In this document: positions 1 through 4,936 of the stretch, one piece after another
Layout: each line of letters begins with the position of its first letter
How positions within the stretch are numbered: position 1 is the first letter of the stretch
Assembly (NCBI GenBank): GCA_038731605.1
Contig: JAVYQP010000016.1
Coordinates: forward strand, 1-6,025
Source of the DNA: WYZ-LMO2 sp038731605
Lineage (GTDB): Archaea; Halobacteriota; Archaeoglobi; Archaeoglobales; Archaeoglobaceae
Length of the DNA stretch: 6,025 nucleotides
Direction: 5' to 3'
Program-made: the position numbers and the translations under genes
The notes under the pieces: generated by a model
The model's input: only the letters and a program-made list of their open reading frames with translations
Database searches by the model: none
Told to the model about the DNA's origin: nothing

Positions 1-295
1 GTATCGGCTTGGCGAGCTCCTCGGGATAGAGGATGGCAAAACCCCCTTTGATCCCGAGCTGGTCAGCGTACTTGAGGTAGTCGTCGTAGATATTGCTCAC
101 AGCCTTCAGCAGATCCTCCTCCCTAAACTTCGCCTCGATGACATAGCGGCGTCTGTCCCCCTCGCAGAGGAGGTCAGGGTACCTTACCCCGCGTGGCGTG
201 CTCAGCGATGGGAACACCGCGACCTGAACCCCACGCCTCTCGAGCTCCTTGGCCAGAAGACCTGTCACCGTGTTCTCGGTGGGCTTTAAGCTCAT
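1..295 (-). CDS. PD-(D/E)XK nuclease-like protein, N-terminal part (cut by window edge)
   Basis: Reading from the ATG at 295 towards position 1 gives 98 open codons with no stop; the rest lies outside the window. A nuclease core is visible: an N-terminal amphipathic helix with Glu residues (TENTVTGLLAKELERRG), then P40-D41, then a strand ending E54-A55-K56 (VIEAKF). This is the PD...(D/E)xK spacing of restriction-endonuclease-fold enzymes. A Tyr/Lys-rich helix (IYDDYLKYADQLG) and a strand GGFAILYP follow, as expected for the fold's later elements. The likely role is a DNA-cutting domain at the start of a larger restriction-type or defence protein, but methylase, helicase or specificity domains cannot be seen. 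The start is supported by a strong Shine-Dalgarno run at 301-310. The gene lies 40 bp downstream of the EVE-domain gene on the same strand and may share its transcript. I am fairly sure of the fold and unsure of the full-length family. Confidence 0.72.
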   Translation of the reverse strand, partial: MSLKPTENTVTGLLAKELERRGVQVAVFPSLSTPRGVRYPDLLCEGDRRRYVIEAKFREEDLLKAVSNIYDDYLKYADQLGIKGGFAILYPEELAKPI

Positions 296-300
296 TTGCC

Positions 301-310
301 CCTCCCTCCC
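301..310 (-). promoter_or_regulatory. Shine-Dalgarno run for the PD-(D/E)XK gene
   Basis: On the minus strand the run GGGAGGGAGG lies 5 nt before the ATG at 295. AT-rich sequence at 313-333 precedes it, but any TATA box there would place the transcript start at or inside this run. The ribosome site would then be lost, so the gene is more likely translated from a message started upstream, at the EVE gene. Confidence 0.55.
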
Positions 311-335
311 TACTTTTAATCTTTAATTTTTAACA

Positions 336-578
336 TCAACTTTTCTTTTCCCTATTTCTCCTTTGCTTCTCTTCGGGCCACAGCGGCTCCTCGCTCACGA
401 ACTTGTCCTCTACGGTGCCGTAGCCGATGACGCCTGTCTTGACTGCGTAGAATACGGCTTTGTCGCCGCGCTGCACTCTATTCCACAGCCCTTTCGCGTT
501 CTCGCTTACGCCCCAGACGCCTTTCTCCAGCGCTATCCTCCAGTTCTCGAACGAGCCGCTGAGAGACCAAACCGCCAC
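336..578 (-). CDS. EVE-domain (PUA-like) protein, C-terminally short
   Basis: With the GTG at 576-578 as start, the product is 80 residues. The pattern fits the first half of an EVE domain, the PUA/YTH-like fold that binds modified bases: VWSLSGSFENW (E11-N12-W13), EKGVWGV (W22-G23), W32..RV..GDKAVFY (G38-D39, F43-Y44), a GYGTVEDKF strand, and PLWPEE (65-70). Full EVE domains are usually about 130-150 residues. Here the sequence turns into a Lys/Arg-rich tail (KQRRNREKKS) and stops straight after the PLWP motif. Reading into the next frame does not restore a recognisable second half, so this looks like a truncated gene rather than a simple frameshift. A TTG at 635 would add 19 residues that do not look like EVE sequence. 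GTG is preferred because it begins at the first beta strand and sits about 31 bp from a TATA-like box. The protein may be non-functional, or a minimal reader acting with the nuclease gene 40 bp downstream. Confidence 0.7.
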   Translation of the reverse strand: MAVWSLSGSFENWRIALEKGVWGVSENAKGLWNRVQRGDKAVFYAVKTGVIGYGTVEDKFVSEEPLWPEEKQRRNREKKS

Positions 579-604
579 AGTAGCTGAATAGCTGGAGAGG
601 GTAG

Positions 605-614
605 AAATTTTTAG
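605..614 (-). promoter_or_regulatory. Putative TATA box of the EVE-domain gene
   Basis: The minus-strand sequence CTAAAAATTT is centred about 31 bp upstream of the GTG at 578. This spacing suits archaeal TBP/TFB-driven, near-leaderless transcription, and no Shine-Dalgarno sequence is seen before the GTG, which supports that reading. The same box-to-start distance is seen for the Argonaute operon. Confidence 0.42.
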
Positions 615-635
615 CGTATAGTTAAGGCAGTACAA

Positions 636-1000
636 ACTTCGATTTGCCGCCTGGTTCTCAGAAGCTGAGTTTAGAAGCTGCGAGCGCGCTCAAGGTTTTT
701 CTCCCTATGCGTGCATCGCTGCGGTGCCCGCTTAGAGTGTAGAGTAAACTTAGAGTGTAGAGTATAAGGTGTCTTTTAATCCCCCTAGACTTTTTACGAG
801 GCGGGATGGATCTGGCAGAGTGCTAGTGAGGGTTTATGCGTAACTTGCTGTTCATGTCTCTCGTTTCAGATCGAGCTTTCAAGCCGAACTTAGTTAAAGG
901 TTATCTGGCTTATCCGCCTAAGCTGCGAGGAAAGGGAGGATTTTCCCCGTGTGAAGCTGGAAGAGCTGGCTCACTGGAAGGCTCTCAAATCGTCTGCGAA
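636..1000. other. Gene-poor stretch between the Argonaute 3' end and the EVE gene
   Basis: I see no protein here with recognisable motifs in any frame. The stretch holds a small hairpin (CTCAG/CTGAG, 656-668), a 10-bp palindrome GAGCGCGCTC (682-691) followed by five T's, a 6-bp hairpin with one wobble pair at 713-727, and the tandem repeat at 731-764. The open frame starting with ATG at 836 on the plus strand runs on into antisense of the Argonaute gene and has no family signature. No tRNA-like T-loop or CRISPR-like repeat array is visible. Confidence 0.5.
731..764. repeat. Tandem 16-bp repeat, 18-bp period
   Basis: The 16-mer CTTAGAGTGTAGAGTA occurs twice without mismatch, at 731-746 and 749-764, separated by AA. 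The second copy is followed by TAAGGTG, making a TATA-like word (AGTATAAGG). An 18-bp period is a little under two helical turns, which would suit two protein molecules binding side by side. There is no convincing gene just downstream on the plus strand, so a promoter role is unproven. Confidence 0.75.
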
Positions 1001-3187
1001 CTAGAGCAAGTCCAAGCTTTGAGGTATATTGCGGGTGATTCTGGCGATTCTGCTGATCTTCTCGCAGAGGTTGTGTGCGCGGTGCAGAGGCCACGGCATC
1101 GAAGCAACGTAGTAAGGTGCTTCTATGCAAAGAGCTTGTGTACTGAAAATATAGTTTAGCACGTCTCTCGCCCTTACCTTAGCTCCAGCCACTCTGATGC
1201 TTGCCAAAGCGGGCCTTATCGTCCTATCCCGACCGGTATGCGATGAAGCTACGAGGAACCTTCCGTACTGCCCACTCTCTTCGAGTACCGCGCAGGTGCC
1301 GAGCTGCGGGTTAGCGGTACCTTCCCTAGTCTTTTTAAGCAGCCTTGACATGCTGTGGGTTTTCGAAACGCCTGCTACTATAAGTGGTTCCCCGAAAGAA
1401 TTTCGAAGGTTGGCGAACAATTTCTCCTGGATGAAGCTCCTGTTAAGACAGAAGATTACTGGACCCCCCTCTGTTATGCTCTGCTTCAAATCATAGGCCA
1501 CTCTTAGCACGGCTTCCTCCTCATTCTCAACCAGCTTAGGCGGGAGGTGGTGTATAGTTAAGCCATCTGCGCTCTGTAGCACGGCAGCTACCGCTAGGCT
1601 TACTCCCTTGCCGGTCCTCACGTAAGTTCTGTCGATGCCGACAACAACTGCGTCCGCTAGCTGCGCCGGTGCTTCTATCTTCACGTAGCGCCAACCTAAC
1701 CTCCAAGCTATGCTTTTCGCTATAGGAAAAGGTGCGTGCTTGTACTTCCGGGAGCTTTCCTCCGTTATGTTCGTAAACTCTTGTCCGTTTACGTATTGTG
1801 GGACTATACGCTTCTCGGATAGTGCGTACTCGAACCGTGCGTACTCCTCATCATCCCCTTTTCCGACAAGAACAACCGCGTTAAACCCAGGAATCTCTTC
1901 GATAATGTCTTCGAGCTTAAGCACCGCTTCACCACTTTTTAGAAGTTCAACTTCTGCTTGTCCTTCGGTAATCCTGGACAGATTATCCGTGAGACCCTTC
2001 TTGAAAGCTTTTAGGATTTCATCGCTAACTTTACTGTTTGTACATGCTATTGCTACTTTCGGCTTTGAACCCTTTTTAAGCGGAGTAATTTCTTTCCATA
2101 AATCTCTGCTAGCTACGTCGCGCGGGCGAACGTTTCGAGAGCCTCCGAGGCTATCCTTTATGCTCGCCCTGTAATCCACCTCGAATGAGGATCGCACGCT
2201 CACGGGTTCTTCGCTTACGATCTCCACCCTGACGCTGCCTACCTTGATTCTCGAACCTATCTTCTTTGCAAGCTCTAGGGCTTTCTCATAGCGTTCGGAC
2301 GGCTTCATCCACAGCTTAGCATTGCTAGTATCTACACCCAGTACCTTCAGCTGGTCCAGTGAAGCGACAGGATAGAGAAGCTCGCAAGGAAGAAATGTAT
2401 AGGACATATAACTGTCAGGGTCTCGCTCGGCAAGAGCTCGCTCTTCCAGGTGTTTTCGAAGCCGGTAACTGCAAGGAGTGACCTTTGCTATGCTGCTGCT
2501 CTCACGTACGTGTACGGTTAGAGAGGAGTCGAGAGAACTCAAAGCCCTCGCTACTTTTTCAGCTTTCTCGAGCTGCTCGCGACTAGGTTTTTCTACGATC
2601 TCGAGAAGCTCGAAAGAGTACGAGGAGCCACGGCCTCTGACCTTGACCAACCCTATCTTCTCTACGCTCGAGCCCAACCTGGAGAGAGGCTCGTACGCTT
2701 CGAGCTTATAACACGGGTCAACGGTCAAGATGTAGCTATTCTCAAGCCGGTGAACAGAGACTATAAAGGCCTCGTGTTTGTAGACCTCGCCCCCTCCAAG
2801 AGGCGCCCCTTCATCCCGGTAAAACTTCGTAGAAGATCTAAGCATTCCCATCTCTCTAAGGTAGATTCCGACTGCTGAGGAAGCTAGCCTAGCAACGAGG
2901 AGAGGCCATCTGCTGAATATATCCTCTTTAATTTCGCTCAGGTATTGAATCAGCGTCGGCTTTCTTATTCCATCTAGATCTATAACGTGAAAGCTCAACC
3001 CTAGTTTCTGAAGTTCTGAGGAATTTTCAGATGCAGCTATGATGCTATCCTCAACAACTGTGTTAGGTATTTTTCTCGAGTTGAGCTTCTGCCTAATTTC
3101 TAGAATCGTCATTTCTCCTGGATTGATTTTCTGCAGATTTCCTACCTCAACTTTAACGTCGAAGCCTAATATGCAGAGCCCGCTCAC
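1001..3187 (-). CDS. ago: Long-type prokaryotic Argonaute (PIWI protein) with altered catalytic tetrad
   Basis: The 728-residue length is typical of long pAgos (N-L1-PAZ-L2-MID-PIWI). An L1-like strand pair lies near 139-165 (FIVSVHRL, YILTVDP), and a PAZ-exit motif near 262-273 (SYTFLPCELLYP). MID spans about 370-500: PQYV with Q464, and K491 in PIAKSIAWRLGW, match guide 5'-phosphate contacts. PIWI spans about 505-728: VVVGID gives D519; IFCLNRS (578-584) sits where pAgos carry RDG, so the third catalytic Asp is N582; MPWPLHRAH supplies the fourth residue as H705. A Glu-finger candidate lies within E554-E558. The family uses small nucleic-acid guides to find complementary DNA or RNA. Loss of the Asp predicts weak or no slicing, which is inference. 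The GTG start overlaps the upstream stop as GTGA and has a GAGGTGAT ribosome site, so it is coupled to the GIY-YIG-like gene. The stop is TAG at 1001-1003. Confidence 0.9.
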   Translation of the reverse strand: MSGLCILGFDVKVEVGNLQKINPGEMTILEIRQKLNSRKIPNTVVEDSIIAASENSSELQKLGLSFHVIDLDGIRKPTLIQYLSEIKEDIFSRWPLLVARLASSAVGIYLREMGMLRSSTKFYRDEGAPLGGGEVYKHEAFIVSVHRLENSYILTVDPCYKLEAYEPLSRLGSSVEKIGLVKVRGRGSSYSFELLEIVEKPSREQLEKAEKVARALSSLDSSLTVHVRESSSIAKVTPCSYRLRKHLEERALAERDPDSYMSYTFLPCELLYPVASLDQLKVLGVDTSNAKLWMKPSERYEKALELAKKIGSRIKVGSVRVEIVSEEPVSVRSSFEVDYRASIKDSLGGSRNVRPRDVASRDLWKEITPLKKGSKPKVAIACTNSKVSDEILKAFKKGLTDNLSRITEGQAEVELLKSGEAVLKLEDIIEEIPGFNAVVLVGKGDDEEYARFEYALSEKRIVPQYVNGQEFTNITEESSRKYKHAPFPIAKSIAWRLGWRYVKIEAPAQLADAVVVGIDRTYVRTGKGVSLAVAAVLQSADGLTIHHLPPKLVENEEEAVLRVAYDLKQSITEGGPVIFCLNRSFIQEKLFANLRNSFGEPLIVAGVSKTHSMSRLLKKTREGTANPQLGTCAVLEESGQYGRFLVASSHTGRDRTIRPALASIRVAGAKVRARDVLNYIFSTQALCIEAPYYVASMPWPLHRAHNLCEKISRIARITRNIPQSLDLL

Positions 3188-3993
3188 AGCATCACCTCGA
3201 AAAGAACCTCTCGTAATTCATGATACGTGCAAGCGTGCTCCTTCTCTCCGGTGAGTCTTCTCTGAACCCCCTCCGCCTCTAGTATCAGCATTCCATTGGG
3301 GCAGGGCTTAATTGCCACTTCCTGACCTTCCTTTAGCTCCTTGCACACATTCTCAAGCGGCGGAGGTATAGGGCCGACGCGCCTGTTAGTCGTGAACCAG
3401 TGGAGGGCTGGCTCCCAAAGCAGGTCTCCGTGAAGCTTAGCTGCGCGCACAGCTGCCTCCACAGCTGCCTCCACACCCTCGACTACCGTCGGGTCTCCCT
3501 CTTCCTCAGCTCTCTCCAACTGCTCGACGAAGCCCCGAGGCGGATTCCCCCAGAGCTCGACAAGCTCGCTGAGTTTAGGCCTTCTTTGTTTCAGCGGCAA
3601 GCCTCTCCTTCTAGCCTCTTCCACTGCCTTACGCTCGATGGATTCTGGCTCATAGTTGCAGTCGCTTCTCAGCTCGATGACTGCAGCCACTACCCCCATG
3701 AACGGCGCCTGGGAAAGCATCCTCGCAGCTGCGGTGCTGAACCTCGATGTCCCAATTTTAATGAAGCGGCCGTAGTGGAGAAGATACACGCAGAGGAGGT
3801 CACCTCTCTCGAAGCCGGCGGGCTTCTGCTCCTCATCTTCTTTCTCAGAGCAGCCGGCAAACTTAACCTTCGCCCCTTCCGGAGGCAGCTCGAGGAAGGG
3901 GCCGAGGCTATAGCTGCAGCTCAAGCCTACATAACCTCCCTCTAGTATAGGCAAATCCACTTTATCGATGTGTAGTCTCCAAGTCAGCGCCAT
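3184..3993 (-). CDS. DUF2797 / GIY-YIG-like protein, Argonaute operon partner
   Basis: This 269-residue protein opens the Argonaute operon. The recognisable core is about residues 64-140: GDLLCVYLLHYGRFIKIGTS, with Y70 of the first strand and KIG (79-81) of the second. After it come R84 and R91, the PF..VVAAVIEL strand, and E120 in a helix (PESIERKAVEEARRRG). The order VYLL, KIGTS, Arg, ..E resembles DUF2797 and the GIY-YIG nuclease superfamily (T5orf172/MUG113 type), in which Tyr, Arg and Glu form the active site. The first-half cysteines (C26, C48) may echo the metal-site region of DUF2797 proteins, but no full zinc site is seen. Residues 155-186 are an Ala/Glu-rich helix partly built by a 12-bp DNA repeat. 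The C-terminal 80 residues (from W193) match nothing I know. The ATG at 3993 lies about 31 bp from a TATA-like box, suggesting a near-leaderless message. Nuclease activity is inference; a nucleic-acid-binding role is also possible. Confidence 0.68.
   Translation of the reverse strand: MALTWRLHIDKVDLPILEGGYVGLSCSYSLGPFLELPPEGAKVKFAGCSEKEDEEQKPAGFERGDLLCVYLLHYGRFIKIGTSRFSTAAARMLSQAPFMGVVAAVIELRSDCNYEPESIERKAVEEARRRGLPLKQRRPKLSELVELWGNPPRGFVEQLERAEEEGDPTVVEGVEAAVEAAVRAAKLHGDLLWEPALHWFTTNRRVGPIPPPLENVCKELKEGQEVAIKPCPNGMLILEAEGVQRRLTGEKEHACTYHELREVLFEVML
3191..3198 (-). promoter_or_regulatory. Shine-Dalgarno site for the Argonaute gene
   Basis: On the minus strand GAGGTGAT lies within the last codons of the upstream gene, 3 nt before the GTG at 3187 (5 nt from the GGTG core). 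Together with the GTGA stop/start overlap, it supports translation of Argonaute by ribosomes finishing the upstream gene, and it decides the GTG start. Confidence 0.7.
3448..3480. repeat. In-frame 12-bp tandem repeat inside the GIY-YIG-like gene
   Basis: CACAGCTGCCTC occurs twice head-to-tail (3448-3459 and 3460-3471), followed by a partial third copy (CACACCCTC). On the coding strand it encodes the repeated block VEAAVEAAV near residues 171-182. The unit is in frame, so copy-number change would lengthen or shorten the helix by four residues without breaking the gene. Confidence 0.85.
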
Positions 3994-4020
3994 AATGTAC
4001 GTGAAAGAAGAAAAGAGGGG

Positions 4021-4029
4021 TTAAATAAT
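4021..4029 (-). promoter_or_regulatory. Putative TATA box of the GIY-YIG-like/Argonaute operon
   Basis: The minus-strand sequence ATTATTTAA is centred about 31 bp upstream of the ATG at 3993, with a pyrimidine-rich stretch (CCCCTCTTTTCTTCTTTC) between them. There is no Shine-Dalgarno sequence before the ATG, so a near-leaderless transcript is expected. The purine-rich direct repeat overlaps and extends upstream of this box. Confidence 0.5.
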
Positions 4030-4099
4030 AGTAACTTGAGAAAGAGAGAGAAAGCCGAAAGTAAATAGTAATGAAGTTGAGAAAGAGAGAGCTGAAAGA
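4027..4099. repeat. Imperfect direct repeat at the Argonaute operon promoter
   Basis: Two related units are present: AATAGTAACTTGAGAAAGAG... from 4027 and AATAGTAATGAAGTTGAGAA... from 4064. They share AATAGTAA, the exact 15-mer TTGAGAAAGAGAGAG (4036-4050 and 4077-4091), and a GAAAG ending. The whole of about 4000-4100 is strongly purine-rich on the plus strand. The position directly upstream of the TATA box would suit a regulator or upstream activating site. Confidence 0.7.
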
Positions 4100-4340
4100 A
4101 ATATTCGTCCTGTTTGTCGTGGCTCTTAGAGCTAGGTAGCCCGATTCCCGCTTAGGAGTCTCTAGCGGGTTTGGAGGGCGTCGTGCTTCTAGGAAGTTCG
4201 GTCGTGGGAACTTCCTCAGAGGGGCTACTACTTTTGATGCCTTGAGGGCTGGGCTAAGAGTTTGTGGAAACTTTCGGGATGCTGTATGAACGGGTGTCGG
4301 CTATGGTGGGGGTCTTTTTCCGCTTTGCTTGGCGGTTGTG
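4100..4340. other. Intergenic region between divergent genes, hairpin-rich, no gene seen
   Basis: No frame carries a recognisable protein; minus-strand frames give only short Ser/Pro/Thr-rich stretches broken by stops. Structure is visible: an 11-bp near-palindrome GCTCTTAGAGC (4122-4132), a 6-bp stem CCCGCT/AGCGGG (4147-4152 with 4164-4169), and the strong hairpin at 4191-4216. These could belong to a small structured RNA or to leftover sequence. No tRNA, box C/D or other known RNA signature was found. Confidence 0.45.
4191..4216. repeat. Perfect 9-bp inverted repeat (hairpin)
   Basis: AGGAAGTTC (4191-4199) and GAACTTCCT (4208-4216) are perfect reverse complements around the 8-nt loop GGTCGTGG. 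No T-run follows on either strand, so this is not a typical terminator. It could be an operator for a dimeric regulator between the divergent genes or a stem of a small RNA. Confidence 0.75.
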
Positions 4341-4350
4341 AAAATTTTAA
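4341..4350 (+). promoter_or_regulatory. Putative TATA box of the helicase remnant
   Basis: AAAATTTTAA is centred about 28 bp upstream of the GTG at 4374, the spacing expected for an archaeal near-leaderless transcript. The promoter may still be intact although the gene is broken. Confidence 0.42.
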
Positions 4351-4373
4351 GTGTTTGCGAGCAGTAGTTTTTC

Positions 4374-4874
4374 GTGTTGTTTGAGCGGCTGGAGGCTTGG
4401 GCTTCGTTTATTCTCTGGTACCTTGGTGTGCTGCTCGAGCCTTTTGTGAGCCGGCTTCGAAGCGGGGTTTTGCTCGCGTTTTGCGATGCGAGGTTGTCTC
4501 TGCTGAGGTTCCTCAAGGGGGATGCCTACCCGTTCACGCTGCTCAGGAAAGAGGTTGTGGAGGCGTTCAGGAGGGTGAGGGGGCTCGAGCGTATCGCTCC
4601 TACGCCGATACAGGTTTTGGCGGTTCCGCGAATCCTTAAGGGGAGGAGCGTCCTCATCACTGCTCCGGCGGGTTCTGGCAAGACGGAGGCGGTTTTCCTC
4701 CCGATTCTGCACAGGCTGCTGGAGGATGAGGAGAGGGCTGAGCGCGAGGGGGAGGGTTGGCCCAGCGGCGTGCACGTTCTCTAAATCACTCCCCTTAGGG
4801 TGCTCTGCAGCGACATTGCGGCGAGGCTGGAGCGCTACGTGGGGGGTGCTGGAGGGTGGAAGAGAAGTTATTAA
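4374..4874 (+). pseudogene. Lhr-type superfamily 2 DEAD/DEAH helicase, N-terminal remnant
   Basis: From the GTG at 4374 (an in-frame TAG at 4365 rules out earlier starts) the frame gives a helicase N-terminus: Q-motif TPIQ (77-80), Walker A APAGSGKT (97-104) followed by EA, and a helix to HVL136. There the codon is TAA (4782-4784), where Lhr-like helicases usually have Tyr in LYITPLRAL. Reading on in the same frame gives ITPLRVLCSDIAARLERYV, a good motif Ia, so one base change made the stop. After about 4841 the similarity ends and a second stop follows (4872-4874). Motif II (DEAD/DEAH), the HELICc domain and the C-terminal parts, several hundred residues in intact Lhr proteins, are absent. 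The intact enzyme would be an ATP-driven DNA/RNA unwinding enzyme used in repair. Residues 1-50 are longer than usual before the Q-motif. The AT-rich ClC gene begins shortly after the break, suggesting a past rearrangement. Confidence 0.82.
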
Positions 4875-4930
4875 TGAGGCTTGAGGAAGAGCGTCTAAAG
4901 ACCGAGGAGGTTCTTGAGGGAGAGGTGTAG
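4874..4930 (+). other. Possible 18-codon leader ORF before the ClC gene
   Basis: An ATG at 4874 opens a charged 18-residue frame (MRLEEERLKTEEVLEGEV) that ends at TAG 4928-4930, 6 bp before the ClC start, with the ClC ribosome site inside its last codons. It could be a short upstream ORF coupled to ClC translation, or the tail of a deleted gene. It has no recognisable family and may be chance. Confidence 0.2.
4919..4927 (+). promoter_or_regulatory. Shine-Dalgarno site for the ClC gene
   Basis: GGAGAGGTG ends 9 nt before the ATG at 4937. An in-frame TAG at 4928-4930 with no start codon between it and the ATG makes 4937 the earliest possible start. Confidence 0.6.
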
Positions 4931-4936
4931 GTTCAG

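Noticed and set aside
336..635. TTG at 635 as start of the EVE gene
   Set aside because: The extra 19 residues do not resemble EVE sequence, and this start would place the TATA-like box inside the coding region; the GTG at 578 fits both the domain start and the box spacing.
682..700. Palindrome followed by T's as an intrinsic terminator
   Set aside because: No plus-strand gene ends before it, and the palindrome has no proper loop.
918..1130. Minus-strand 70-codon frame across the Argonaute stop
   Set aside because: Out-of-frame shadow of the Argonaute gene with low-quality composition and no motif.
836..1159. Plus-strand open frame of 107 codons
   Set aside because: Its second half is antisense to the Argonaute 3' end, it has no family motif, and no promoter or ribosome site precedes the ATG.
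1710..2174. Plus-strand 154-codon frame inside the Argonaute gene
   Set aside because: Antisense shadow; Ser/Leu/Phe-rich composition typical of a complement reading, while the minus strand carries clear MID and linker sequence.
1001..3187. Argonaute-like gene as a PIWI-RE family member
   Set aside because: The GID strand, the PWPLHRAH ending and the MID PQYV motif fit canonical pAgo, and no linked DinG-type helicase is present; the helicase remnant is Lhr-like and divergent.
3400..3945. Plus-strand 181-codon frame inside the GIY-YIG-like gene
   Set aside because: Antisense shadow created by the high GC content and the Ala/Glu-rich coding strand; no recognisable domain.
4266..4340. Short plus-strand frame (about 20 codons) before the helicase
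   Set aside because: Too short, no motif, no ribosome site, and it ends just before the helicase TATA-like box.
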